From positions 434,001 to 498,000 of the forward strand of contig JARGPN010000009.1 in assembly GCA_029213045.1 (NCBI GenBank): a stretch of DNA of 64,000 bases. Reading direction: 5' to 3'. Below, piece after piece: positions 26,870 through 39,388 of this stretch (within the stretch, counting starts at the first letter, position 1; each line of letters begins with the position of its first letter). The notes below the pieces were generated by a model. That model was not told where the DNA came from and searched no databases. It saw only the letters and a list, made by a program, of their open reading frames with translations. Source of the stretch: Alcanivoracaceae bacterium (GTDB taxonomy: Bacteria; Pseudomonadota; Gammaproteobacteria; Pseudomonadales; Alcanivoracaceae). Position numbers and translations under genes: made by a program.

Positions 26870-27664
26870 TTAATTCCGTGGCAGTACAGTCATAGGATCA
26901 ATCGGGGAACCGTCGCGGCGTACTTCAAAATGAAGCTGTGTACGAAAAGTACCGCTTGCCCCCATTGTAGCAATCTTACTCCCCGCTTTTACTGCTTGCC
27001 CTTCCTTTACCAACATTTTTTGATTATGCGCGTAAGCACTTAACCAGCGCTCATCATGCTTAATAATTAACAAATTTCCGTATCCGGTGAGGCCGTCACC
27101 ACGATAAACGACCACGCCATCTGCTGCGGCCACCACGGGGTCACCGTCTCGACCATCTATAGAAATGCCGTGCTGCCCCGCAGTCGCAGAAGAATATCGG
27201 CTGATAATATTACCTGTGGCGGGCCACTGCCATTTCACTGGGCCTGTTGCAACGCTTGGACTGCTCTGCCGAGGGGTGGGCTTTGCCACAGGAGCTGGCG
27301 TTGGCTTGCTAGAGCTAGAGCTGCTGCTCGCTGGCGTACTGCGCGTCGGACTAGGCTTCGGGGCAACTGGTGCCGGCCTGCTCGCGGCCGCTACTTTTTG
27401 ATCTAACCGTATTTGTTGCCCCGGAAAAATGGTGTACGGGGCACGTACATTATTGGCCGCAGCCAGCGCTTTGAAATCCCAGCCGTATCGCCACGCAATG
27501 GAGTAAAGCGTTTCTCCGGGACGAACAACATGCACGCCTCGTGTTACTGGGCCCCGATCAGACACAGCGCCATATTTATCTTCAACGGGCGCATAGGAAG
27601 GCGTGCAGCCGCTTATCGCCGCAAGAAGAGAAAATATCAGGAATGTAGAAAGGTGTTTTATCAA
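26870..27664 (-). CDS. nlpD: NlpD-like lipoprotein: LysM plus degenerate LytM domain
   Basis: A 264-residue outer-membrane lipoprotein. The signal peptide ends in the lipobox ISGC (Cys20). One LysM domain (about 44-88, HVVRPGETLYSIAWRYGW) binds peptidoglycan. A Pro/Ser-rich linker (about 95-140) leads to a LytM/M23 domain. Catalytic metal ligands are mostly lost: the first His is Gln164, the Asp is Ser168 and the HxH motif is QLH (Gln243, His245). This fits NlpD, which does not cut peptidoglycan but activates the amidase AmiC during division. The start is TTG 27664, with AGGA about 11 bases upstream and no better in-frame start. It lies between popT and fieF, not next to rpoS. Confidence 0.87.
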   Translation of the reverse strand: MIKHLSTFLIFSLLAAISGCTPSYAPVEDKYGAVSDRGPVTRGVHVVRPGETLYSIAWRYGWDFKALAAANNVRAPYTIFPGQQIRLDQKVAAASRPAPVAPKPSPTRSTPASSSSSSSKPTPAPVAKPTPRQSSPSVATGPVKWQWPATGNIISRYSSATAGQHGISIDGRDGDPVVAAADGVVVYRGDGLTGYGNLLIIKHDERWLSAYAHNQKMLVKEGQAVKAGSKIATMGASGTFRTQLHFEVRRDGSPIDPMTVLPRN

Positions 27665-27780
27665 ACCACTCGTGTTCCTGTTTTGCGCCGTTATCGGCGT
27701 AGTCTGTTCAGCGGACCGCAGAAGAATTTCTACCGAACATATTACTGATGCGGCAATCCGTTACAGCACGCACGACATAT

Positions 27781-28692
27781 CTAAACGGATTTATTTTTCT
27801 GCTGGCGCATGTCCAAAATGATCATCACCGACACGACCAACGCGCCGACGAACATCGCCGCTACCGCAGCAGGCACCATGGCTGGCAATCCAGTAATCTG
27901 CTGATAAACAGCCGGCAACACATTATCTTGCGCCGCGCCTGCCGTTTTGACATGCCAAGGCCAAAGTTTGTTCAATGAGCCCAACATAAATCCCGCAAGC
28001 AATCCCATTACCGGATCGTGGAAGCGATGTAGCAACCACTTCAATAAATGAACGAACGCGAGCAAACCCGCTGCACAGCCAAACACGAATGCAAACAATA
28101 GCGGCCACTGACCCTGCTTAACCGCCATTAATACCGGCTCGTACATGCCGAGCAACACCAAAATAAAACTGCCAGAGATGCCCGGCAGAATCATTGCGCA
28201 AATTGCGACACCGCCGGAAAGAAAAAAGGCTAACGCGCCACGGCCCACTTCATTCTGCAAACCCGGCAGGGAGCCGACCCACCATGCCGCCGTCGCACCA
28301 ACAATAAAGCTTACCCAAAGCGCCACAGTGAAACGCTGTACTGGGCGTAAGATCACCCAAACACTGGCGACGATTAATCCGCAAAAGAATGCCCATAACG
28401 GCACAGGATAGCTCACCATTAACCACGTGATTAAACGTGCAAATAAAATAATGCTGGTGAAAATTCCGCCGAACAATGAAAGTAAAAACGAAAAGTTTCC
28501 GGTATGCCAGAACGCGCGAAAACCTTGATGACGCCATACCATTAATAATCCGATATGCAGCCCACCGAGGGATTCAATCAGTTCTTCATAAATACCGGTG
28601 ATTAATGCCAGTGTGCCGCCGGATACGCCGGGCACCACGTCAGCCGCACCCATGGCCATACCGCGCGCATAAATGCCTGGTAATCGTTTCAT
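27781..28692 (-). CDS. popT: DUF368 polyprenyl-phosphate transporter, PopT
   Basis: A 303-residue inner-membrane protein with about eight to nine hydrophobic segments. The N-terminal family signature ADVVPGVSGGTLALITGIYEE cut to ADVVPGVSGG is clear, and its inverted-repeat counterpart ILPGISGSFILVLLGMY is in the middle. DUF368 proteins were recently shown to bring undecaprenyl phosphate back across the membrane, recycling the carrier for peptidoglycan, O-antigen and other surface glycans. The ATG overlaps the pcm stop by four bases, so it is translationally coupled to pcm. Its place between pcm and nlpD adds an envelope function to the surE-pcm-nlpD block; uppS, which makes the carrier, is also in this window. 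Confidence 0.9.
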   Translation of the reverse strand: MKRLPGIYARGMAMGAADVVPGVSGGTLALITGIYEELIESLGGLHIGLLMVWRHQGFRAFWHTGNFSFLLSLFGGIFTSIILFARLITWLMVSYPVPLWAFFCGLIVASVWVILRPVQRFTVALWVSFIVGATAAWWVGSLPGLQNEVGRGALAFFLSGGVAICAMILPGISGSFILVLLGMYEPVLMAVKQGQWPLLFAFVFGCAAGLLAFVHLLKWLLHRFHDPVMGLLAGFMLGSLNKLWPWHVKTAGAAQDNVLPAVYQQITGLPAMVPAAVAAMFVGALVVSVMIILDMRQQKNKSV

Positions 28693-29360
28693 TTTAAAAT
28701 GCCACGTTGGAAGGGAACAAAACGTACCGCGTCTAACTTGGTCACATTGAAATCGTTGCCGACACGGTCAACAACGGTGAGATGTTGTTGCTCTCGCTCG
28801 CCGAGGGGCATGACTAATCGCCCACCGTCCGCTAACTGCTGTAACAACTCATCAGGAATATCGGGGCGGCCACACGCAGCGAGGATGCCTTGGAACGGCG
28901 CTTCCGCCGTCCAGCCAAATCCACCGTCTGCGTGTTTCAGTTGCACGCGTGCGTAGCCCAACGCAGACAGTCTTTTGCGCGCTTGATCAAGCAACGGACG
29001 AATTCGCTCAACGGAATAGATGTCTGCACCCAGTGCAGCAAGCACAGACGTTTGATAGCCACAGCCCGTGCCGATTTCGAGAATTTTGCTGGGCACGCCA
29101 TTTTCAATAAGCAGCTCAGTCATACGCGCCACCACCCAAGGCTGGGAAATGGTTTGACCATGACCAATGGGCAAGGCGTTGTCGTCGTAAGCTTGGTGCG
29201 CCAGCGCTTCATCGATAAAGAAGTGACGCGGCGTCATACGCATTAAATCGAGGATACGAGGGCTAGTAATGCCCTTTTCTTGTAGACGGCTGATCATACG
29301 CTCGCGGGTGCGTGCGGACGTCATCCCAATGCCGTGTAGGTTCGGTTCGTTATCGATCAT
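28689..29360 (-). CDS. pcm: Protein-L-isoaspartate O-methyltransferase
   Basis: A 223-residue SAM-dependent enzyme that methylates isoaspartyl residues so that damaged proteins can be repaired. Family motifs are ALPIGHGQTISQPWVVARM, the SAM-binding LEIGTGCGYQTSVLA, and the C-terminal ADGGRLVMPLG. The usual length is about 208-225. It follows surE by 78 bases on the same strand, the standard surE-pcm pairing, and overlaps popT. Confidence 0.95.
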   Translation of the reverse strand: MIDNEPNLHGIGMTSARTRERMISRLQEKGITSPRILDLMRMTPRHFFIDEALAHQAYDDNALPIGHGQTISQPWVVARMTELLIENGVPSKILEIGTGCGYQTSVLAALGADIYSVERIRPLLDQARKRLSALGYARVQLKHADGGFGWTAEAPFQGILAACGRPDIPDELLQQLADGGRLVMPLGEREQQHLTVVDRVGNDFNVTKLDAVRFVPFQRGILK

Positions 29361-29438
29361 TGTTTTTTTCGCAATTCCAGTTTTACGCGAGAACGTACTT
29401 CACGAAGAGGAGCTTCGTAAAAGCGCGTATTTCGCCAC

Positions 29439-30182
29439 TTAAAAGTCATCCAGCCAAGCCTGCATGGCGCTAAAGGTATCATATCGCGTCATATCTGCAT
29501 GCAATGGCGTGACAGAAACATAGCCGTTGGCGACGGCATGAAAGTCTGTCCCTTCCCCCGAATCTGCTGGCTCACCGGCGACTCCGATCCAAAACGCACG
29601 GCGGCCACGCGGATCAATGGTCGGCTCCACGTCAGAGGCACGCAAACGATGCCCAAAACGGGTTAAACGAAATCCTTTAATTTCTTCTATCGGCAGATTC
29701 GGAATATTCACATTCAACACCGTACGCTCAGGCAAACGTAACGTATCGACCTTAGATAACAGCTGCCACGCCACCTCGGCGGCGTCTTCCCAATGATCCG
29801 GCTGCCAACTGGTCACAGACAGCGATACGGCGGTATGGGAAAGAAAACGACCCTCAACCGCGGCGGCCAAGGTGCCCGAATACAAGGCATCATCACCAAG
29901 ATTTGCGCCCGCATTAATACCGGACACCACCCGCTCCGGGTCTTCAGGCAGCAATCCGTTGATGGCGAGGTGCACGCAATCTGCGGGCGTACCGTTAACC
30001 GCATAGCGCTGCGCATCGACTTGCTCAACGCGCAGCGGCTTATCCAGCGTCAAAGCGTTAGAGTAACCCGAACAGTTCGCATCCGGCGCCACCACAACAA
30101 AATCAGACAGACGCGACACAGCACTCATTAGTGCCTTTAACCCCGGCGCATGAATGCCATCATCGTTCGCCAATAGCCACAT
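29439..30182 (-). CDS. surE: 5'/3'-nucleotidase SurE
   Basis: A 247-residue metal-dependent phosphatase acting on nucleoside monophosphates in stationary phase. The metal-binding Asp pair is in LLANDDGIHAPG near the N terminus, with VVAPDANCSGYSNALT and VVSGINAGANLGDDALYSGT, where Asn and Gly residues complete the site. It starts 9 bases after the truD stop on the same strand. The order truD-surE-pcm is common in Gammaproteobacteria. Confidence 0.95.
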   Translation of the reverse strand: MWLLANDDGIHAPGLKALMSAVSRLSDFVVVAPDANCSGYSNALTLDKPLRVEQVDAQRYAVNGTPADCVHLAINGLLPEDPERVVSGINAGANLGDDALYSGTLAAAVEGRFLSHTAVSLSVTSWQPDHWEDAAEVAWQLLSKVDTLRLPERTVLNVNIPNLPIEEIKGFRLTRFGHRLRASDVEPTIDPRGRRAFWIGVAGEPADSGEGTDFHAVANGYVSVTPLHADMTRYDTFSAMQAWLDDF

Positions 30183-30191
30183 GAACTCATC

Positions 30192-31256
30192 TCACTCTTG
30201 TAGCGTTGAACTTTGCTCGGTGGGCACCGGCGACGGACTCATACTGGTGTGCACAATTTCCGCCAGTACCGACGTAGCAAAAGCGCCGGCGGGTAAACGA
30301 AATTCTAGCGTAAGGCTGTTTTCAGTGTGAGACCATTGTAGATCTCGCACTTGCAAACGGGTTGATCGGCGCAGCCCATCAACTTTCTCTCGCTCTAACC
30401 CGGCAATTTCAGCGTGAAACGGTGCGAGTATTGCTTCTTCCATCGCCAAGCATTTCCCTGAAGGGAATACACCGCCCACGCCAGGCATAGGTGCCGTCGA
30501 ATTGACCTCGCCCTGCGCTACGCGCTCGGCGGCCAACGGTTCCTCGCTCTCATTAAAAAGCCCGCGGCTGCCCTCTGGCTGGCATACATCCCCCGCCAAT
30601 AAAACATCCCAGCAATCGTTACGCACCCGTTCAGCCAATACGGCATTAAATAATCCACTGCGCACGGCGGACAGCCAGATTCCCTTCAACTGCATTTTTC
30701 GTGGAGCATCACCTTCTCCACGCAACCAAGCGCTACCGCGCAGCCAGTTGTTCTGATCACGGCCAAAGCGCTGCTCACCGAAATAATTGGGCACGCCGCG
30801 CGACTGAATTTTCTCAAGTCGCGATGAAAAATTGTCTTCCTCTTGCGGCTCAATATCAGTCACGCAAATACGGAAAAAATTAAACCGATGTGTGCCGCGG
30901 TTAAGCTTTCGCGTATGACGAACGCTTTGCATAATTTCGATGCCTTCGGGCATGTCTTGCGGCCACTGCGGATCTTCCTTTCCCGGTAGGTGCAAGCTAA
31001 ACCACTGCTCGGTAACAGCGTGACGATCTTTTAATCCGCTATAGCCGACGCTGCGCAGCGGAAGCTTCGCGGCGCGAGCCAGCCACAAGGCTAGATCGGT
31101 AGTGTTCCAATGTGTCTTTCGGATATAAAGCCAAAGGTGCTCGCCGCCGTCTCCGGGTTCAAACGACAATTCTTCACGAACATAGAAATCGGACGCTTGC
31201 CGACGAATGTAGCCACGTGCGGTCGGTGCGCCAAAGGCATGAGGTAGCTCAAGCAT
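30192..31256 (-). CDS. truD: tRNA pseudouridine(13) synthase TruD
   Basis: A 354-residue enzyme that makes pseudouridine 13 in tRNA-Glu. The catalytic motif [17 protein letters not shown] carries the active-site Asp, and the TruD insertion region has [13 protein letters not shown]. coli TruD has 349 residues. The start overlaps the ispF stop by eight bases, and the order ispD-ispF-truD-surE is the usual gamma arrangement. Confidence 0.94.
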   Translation of the reverse strand: MLELPHAFGAPTARGYIRRQASDFYVREELSFEPGDGGEHLWLYIRKTHWNTTDLALWLARAAKLPLRSVGYSGLKDRHAVTEQWFSLHLPGKEDPQWPQDMPEGIEIMQSVRHTRKLNRGTHRFNFFRICVTDIEPQEEDNFSSRLEKIQSRGVPNYFGEQRFGRDQNNWLRGSAWLRGEGDAPRKMQLKGIWLSAVRSGLFNAVLAERVRNDCWDVLLAGDVCQPEGSRGLFNESEEPLAAERVAQGEVNSTAPMPGVGGVFPSGKCLAMEEAILAPFHAEIAGLEREKVDGLRRSTRLQVRDLQWSHTENSLTLEFRLPAGAFATSVLAEIVHTSMSPSPVPTEQSSTLQE

Positions 31257-31743
31257 TGGACTGCAACAAGACTATCGCTTGCACAGCAACACCCTCTTCT
31301 CGGCCAGTAAAGCCGAGCTTTTCTGTAGTAGTAGCCTTAACGGAAATTGCAGAGATGTCAGTGCTCAAGAGGTCGGCGATGCGCTGGCGAATAGCATGCA
31401 CATGCTGCGCAACTTTTGGCTTTTGGCAAATAATGGTGATATCAGCGTTACCGAGTTGATAATTCGAAGCGGTAATTTTTTTGTAGACTTTTTGCAGCAG
31501 CACAGCGGAATCCGCGCCCTTGAATTGCACATCGGTATCAGGAAAAAAGTGACCGATGTCGCCTAACGCTAACGCGCCGAGCAACGCATCGCTTAACGCA
31601 TGCAGTGCAACGTCTCCGTCAGAGTGCGCTTGCAAGCGATGGGTATGGGGAATACGCACGCCGCCGAGCATAATAAAATCATCGATATTACTTTGCGGCG
31701 CGAACGCATGAACATCAAAGCCGCTGCCTACGCGGATTCCCAT
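31249..31743 (-). CDS. ispF: 2-C-methyl-D-erythritol 2,4-cyclodiphosphate synthase
   Basis: A 164-residue trimeric enzyme of the non-mevalonate isoprenoid pathway; it cyclises CDP-methylerythritol phosphate. The zinc ligands are in GSGFDVHAF (Asp, His) and [13 protein letters not shown] (His), and the [11 protein letters not shown]-type segment reads [13 protein letters not shown]. Length is slightly above the family's 155-160. It overlaps ispD by 16 bases, so the two are coupled. Confidence 0.95.
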   Translation of the reverse strand: MGIRVGSGFDVHAFAPQSNIDDFIMLGGVRIPHTHRLQAHSDGDVALHALSDALLGALALGDIGHFFPDTDVQFKGADSAVLLQKVYKKITASNYQLGNADITIICQKPKVAQHVHAIRQRIADLLSTDISAISVKATTTEKLGFTGREEGVAVQAIVLLQSNA

Positions 31744-32453
31744 TCCAACCCCTCGTCATCTTGTTGTGCAAGATAAAAACGCGCCAGTTGCAAATCTGAA
31801 GACAGAGTGACTTTAATATTATCAACTCGCCCGCTGACCAATTTCGGCTTCCAGCCCATTGCCTCCATGGCAGAGGCTTCATCTGTAATTGGCAAACCTT
31901 TCTCAATGCCAGCAATCAACGCATCGCGCAACGCTCCTATCGGAAATAACTGCGGCGTCAATGCGCACCAGATATTGTCTCTTTGTAGCGTTGCGGAGAT
32001 CTTACTGTTGTCTGCTTGTTTAATCGTGTCGGTAACAGGTCGCGCCAATATTGCACCCTGCTGTTCGCATTGCTGAATTAAATTTTCGACATCGGATAAA
32101 CGCACGCAAGGGCGGGCCATATCGTGCACCAGCACCCAATCCGTATCCGCGGCAATGTCTCTTAAGCTTTCCAGAGAGGCAAGAACGGATTCAGCGCGGG
32201 TTCTACCGCCAAGAGATGAGATAACTTTGTTGTGATGCGCAACCTGTAATTGCGGCCACCACATGTCGTCACGAGACGTCGCAACAACGACTTTTTCTAT
32301 GCGCGCAAACGACAGCAATCGGCCTAACGTGTGCTCGGCAATGGTTCGCCCTTGCACCGTCAAATATTGCTTTGGCAAGGCCGCACCCATGCGCGAACCA
32401 GTACCCGCAGCGGGAACGACGGCAAATAAACGTGCGTCAGCGGGAAGTGCCAT
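31728..32453 (-). CDS. ispD: 2-C-methyl-D-erythritol 4-phosphate cytidylyltransferase
   Basis: A 241-residue enzyme that adds CMP to methylerythritol 4-phosphate. The nucleotide-binding [18 protein letters not shown] and [11 protein letters not shown] motifs are present. ATG 32453 is chosen over an upstream start at 32477 because GGGAG lies 7 bases before it and the overlap with ftsB drops to 17 bases. It stands between ftsB and ispF, the classic ftsB-ispD-ispF order. Confidence 0.94.
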   Translation of the reverse strand: MALPADARLFAVVPAAGTGSRMGAALPKQYLTVQGRTIAEHTLGRLLSFARIEKVVVATSRDDMWWPQLQVAHHNKVISSLGGRTRAESVLASLESLRDIAADTDWVLVHDMARPCVRLSDVENLIQQCEQQGAILARPVTDTIKQADNSKISATLQRDNIWCALTPQLFPIGALRDALIAGIEKGLPITDEASAMEAMGWKPKLVSGRVDNIKVTLSSDLQLARFYLAQQDDEGLEWESA

Positions 32454-32757
32454 TGTTGCTCTCCCTTGATTTCTCAATCACAAGAAAAAATGTTTCTCCG
32501 TTACGCACCATGCCGAGGTCTTTGCGCGCAATTTCTTCCACTGCGTCGAGACCCTTTTTTAAATCTTGTACGTCTGCGGCCAGTAATTGATTTCGATCGG
32601 AGAGTTTTTGATTTTCGGCGCTGAGTTCAGCCACCCGTTTTTCGAGGCTAGTTTTGTGGCGCAAACTTCCCTCGCCTAGCCACAAGCGGCCCTGCAAGAC
32701 AAGCAGCACTAGCGCGATAAGCGCCAGAACTATTTGTCTGCGTGGCGAGGGCGTCAT
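32437..32757 (-). CDS. ftsB: Cell division protein FtsB
   Basis: A 106-residue bitopic membrane protein of the FtsQLB divisome complex, which triggers septal peptidoglycan synthesis. A short cytoplasmic N terminus is followed by a membrane helix (about 9-24, VLALIALVLLVLQGRLW) and a periplasmic coiled coil (about 35-72, LEKRVAELSAENQKL). The conserved ending EEIARKDLGMVRNGETFF is clear. It starts 5 bases after the eno stop and overlaps ispD. Confidence 0.94.
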   Translation of the reverse strand: MTPSPRRQIVLALIALVLLVLQGRLWLGEGSLRHKTSLEKRVAELSAENQKLSDRNQLLAADVQDLKKGLDAVEEIARKDLGMVRNGETFFLVIEKSRESNNGTSR

Positions 32758-32762
32758 GATCG

Positions 32763-34094
<1,332 letters not shown>

Positions 34095-34108
34095 TCAGTG
34101 AATAGGCG

Positions 34109-36653
<2,545 letters not shown>

Positions 36654-36726
36654 TCAGGCAGTTGCGCTGTAACAGGACGGGTGAAAATGGTACCAGAAAG
36701 CCCCCCCACGCCACAACGCGAAATCA

Positions 36727-38100
36727 TCATAAGATCGGGAATTGCCCACCAGATCGAGAAATTGTTACGCGCCAGACCGATTCTTCGGCCTGCGGTAGCC
36801 AATCGTCCGCTACGCCGATTTCCGCGACGGCCACCAATTGCTCGCCGAGATAGAACAGGGGTAGCTGTCGTCGTTGCCAAGGCGGAATCGCCGCTTGCCG
36901 CCATAGTTCGGAAACCTGACGATGCATTCCGCGCCATAGCAATCGTTCGCCGCCCACTGCGGGGCGCAACTGCATGGGGCCTTTTTGCTGAATGCTCGAC
37001 AACGAAAAACGCAGCGCGTCATCTATTTCTCGAGGAACACGGTCGCGTTGTTGCACGCCGCGCAAATGCAACGGCCCAAACACAATATCCTGCTGAGCAA
37101 CGCCCCAATGCACCGGCTGCTTGACGGGATCTAGGGCGCCTTCCGGCAATAAATAAAGGTGATCTCGAAACCGCGTAAATACGCCCCCTGGCCATTCTAC
37201 GCGTGGCTCTCTATCGGCCTGCGCCGACAGAATTTCATCCAAGACACGCTGCAACACCGTCGCGGACGGCGGCTGAACGTCCGCGCGGTGCAACCAGCCA
37301 CGGAGCAGGTTGCGCTGGCGCGCCGCCGTAAGTCTTCTAAACGCGGGGATCAACAAGGTTTCTTCCCTTCCCCCGCACGTGGCGAAGTCCTCATCCGCGA
37401 GATAATTCAGCAATTCCGCGTCGTCACTTAACCGTTCGCTCGCGGCAGCAAAACGCTCCGTGGTCGCGGGCCAACGCGCTGTTAACAATGGCAGCACGCG
37501 ATGCCTTAAATAGTTTCTGCTAAAGCGCTCACTTTGATTGCTGTCATCCTCGACCCAATCCAACTGCCATAATGCAGCGAGCTGCTCGAGCGCCGCGCGA
37601 GAGACATTCAACAACGGCCGCAGCAAGGTAACGCCCCGCCATTGCCGCTGCGTCGCCATCCCCGCCAATCCACGCGTGCCTGCACCACGCAATAGTCTTA
37701 ACAGCAAGGTTTCCGCTTGATCATTTTGATGATGCGCCAGCCATAACTGATCATGCTCAGCCACTTGTTCGATCAATAACCGCCGCCGCGCATCGCGGGC
37801 GCGCGCTTCCAAATTATCACGCTCTAACAACTCGGCGGCCGCGGCAATAAATTCCACACCGAGTTTTTCGCAGGTATTTTGACAGTGGCTTTGCCAAGCC
37901 TCCGCACGCTCACTCAAACCATGATGCACGTGGACCGCGAGCACTTTATTCGCCAGCCCGGCTCGCACCAACGCACTGAGCAGAACGGTAGAATCTAGCC
38001 CCCCAGAATAGCCCACGACAATACGGCCCGTGCAGGCTTCAGCGTGCCGGCGCAATAATGTGAGGATGGATGTTTCTTGCGGATCAGACATGGCCGCCAT
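36727..38100 (-). CDS. tilS: tRNA(Ile)-lysidine synthase
   Basis: A 457-residue enzyme that puts lysidine at C34 of the isoleucine tRNA reading AUA, changing both its amino acid and codon identity. The PP-loop SGGLDSTVLL is at residues 32-41, followed by VHVHHGLS and AHHQNDQAETLLLRLLRGAGTRG, here cut to its first part. TilS substrate-binding and C-terminal domains follow. ATG 38091 is an alternative start. The accA-tilS-pyrG order is usual in this group. Confidence 0.94.
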   Translation of the reverse strand: MAAMSDPQETSILTLLRRHAEACTGRIVVGYSGGLDSTVLLSALVRAGLANKVLAVHVHHGLSERAEAWQSHCQNTCEKLGVEFIAAAAELLERDNLEARARDARRRLLIEQVAEHDQLWLAHHQNDQAETLLLRLLRGAGTRGLAGMATQRQWRGVTLLRPLLNVSRAALEQLAALWQLDWVEDDSNQSERFSRNYLRHRVLPLLTARWPATTERFAAASERLSDDAELLNYLADEDFATCGGREETLLIPAFRRLTAARQRNLLRGWLHRADVQPPSATVLQRVLDEILSAQADREPRVEWPGGVFTRFRDHLYLLPEGALDPVKQPVHWGVAQQDIVFGPLHLRGVQQRDRVPREIDDALRFSLSSIQQKGPMQLRPAVGGERLLWRGMHRQVSELWRQAAIPPWQRRQLPLFYLGEQLVAVAEIGVADDWLPQAEESVWRVTISRSGGQFPIL

Positions 38101-38174
38101 TATGGCGCTGACGACAGGGGAACTCTATGGGGGAATGCTTTTCTAGGAAGGTTTAACGCGCTCGGATTACACAG

Positions 38175-38206
38175 ACCGGCTGCCGATGACTCCATCAGCA
38201 GCCGGT
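38175..38206. terminator. Inverted repeat after accA, possible terminator
   Basis: ACCGGCTGC (38175-38183) pairs with GCAGCCGGT (38198-38206) over a 14-base loop, starting 6 bases past the accA stop. There is no T-run on the minus strand, so it may mark a 3' end stabiliser or a Rho-assisted end rather than a full intrinsic terminator. Confidence 0.4.
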
Positions 38207-38211
38207 AGGTC

Positions 38212-39183
38212 TTATTCTTCTGCCGATTTACGCGAAACATTGCTGTAGGAAAGCAGACGTTTGTAACGCTGATCGACTAAGTCTTCGGTCGATAACGTCT
38301 GTAATCGCTCCAGTGCTTTCGCGAGACTCTCTTTGACGCGCAATGCCGCATGATCATGGTCTCGATGGGCGCCGCCCAACGGCTCTTGAATCACTTCATC
38401 GACAATACCCAAATCATTGAGCCGTCCAGCAGTGAGCCCCATGGCTTCAGCGGCATCCGGTGCTTTATCGGCGCTGCGCCATAGAATTGACGCGCAGCCT
38501 TCGGGCGAAATGACCGAATAGGTGCTGTATTGCAGCATTTGTAAGTGATCGCAAACACCAATGGCTAATGCGCCACCAGAACCACCTTCACCAATCACGG
38601 TGGCAATGATGGGCGTCTTTAATTTCGACATCACCATCAAATTACGCGCAATCGCTTCGCTTTGGCCGCGCTCTTCCGCGTCAATGCCAGGAAACGCACC
38701 GGGTGTATCAATAAACGTAAGGATGGGTAACTTGAAGCGCTCCGCCATTTCCATCAAGCGCAGGGCTTTCCGATAGCCCTCCGGCTTGGGCATACCGAAG
38801 TTACGGCGGACTTTATCTTTAGTTGAACGGCCTTTCTGGTGGCCAATAATCATCACAGGCTTATCATCTAAGCGAGTGATGCCACCCATAATGGCTGCGT
38901 CGTCGGAGAAAGTGCGATCGCCGTGCAACTCGTCAAACTCACCAAACATGCGGCGAATGTAGTCGAGAAAATACGGGCGGCGAGGATGGCGAGAAAGCTG
39001 CGAAATTTGCCAAGGGGTCAGATTCTTAAATATCGACTCCGTGAGGCTAAGGTTCTTCTCCTGCAACTTGGCAATCTCATCAGAGATATTCACCTTGCTA
39101 CCGGAGCCGACCAGACGCAGCTCCTCGATTTTTGCTTCCAGTTCCGCAATCGGCTGCTCAAACTCGAGGAAATTCGGATTCAT
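38212..39183 (-). CDS. accA: Acetyl-CoA carboxylase carboxyltransferase, alpha subunit
   Basis: A 323-residue subunit of the acetyl-CoA carboxylase carboxyltransferase, which with AccD moves the carboxyl group from biotin to acetyl-CoA to give malonyl-CoA. It has the N-terminal helix pair [18 protein letters not shown], then [11 protein letters not shown], and the crotonase-like core with [11 protein letters not shown] and [16 protein letters not shown] 39183 gives the standard N terminus [10 protein letters not shown]; a GTG 6 codons upstream is less likely. It follows dnaE on the same strand after 205 bases. Confidence 0.96.
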   Translation of the reverse strand: MNPNFLEFEQPIAELEAKIEELRLVGSGSKVNISDEIAKLQEKNLSLTESIFKNLTPWQISQLSRHPRRPYFLDYIRRMFGEFDELHGDRTFSDDAAIMGGITRLDDKPVMIIGHQKGRSTKDKVRRNFGMPKPEGYRKALRLMEMAERFKLPILTFIDTPGAFPGIDAEERGQSEAIARNLMVMSKLKTPIIATVIGEGGSGGALAIGVCDHLQMLQYSTYSVISPEGCASILWRSADKAPDAAEAMGLTAGRLNDLGIVDEVIQEPLGGAHRDHDHAALRVKESLAKALERLQTLSTEDLVDQRYKRLLSYSNVSRKSAEE

Positions 39184-39388
39184 TAGTCTGTCGGATCCCA
39201 CCGTTTCTAAGAATGGCCTGAAGTGTAGCGGGCCAAGGTGGTGCTCGTCACCCTTAAGTCAGAACATCTAGGCTGAGAACAGGTTGCAAACTGTTACCGC
39301 GCGAGCAAATTCGGGGTTAGGGAAATAAATTTGGACTGGTTTCAGGAACGACTAGGTACGGCGTATCACTGCAGCGACCGACAACGCA

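Noticed and set aside
32454-32477. A longer ispD starting at 32477
   Set aside because: The internal ATG at 32453 has a strong ribosome site and gives the usual N terminus; the longer form only increases overlap with ftsB.
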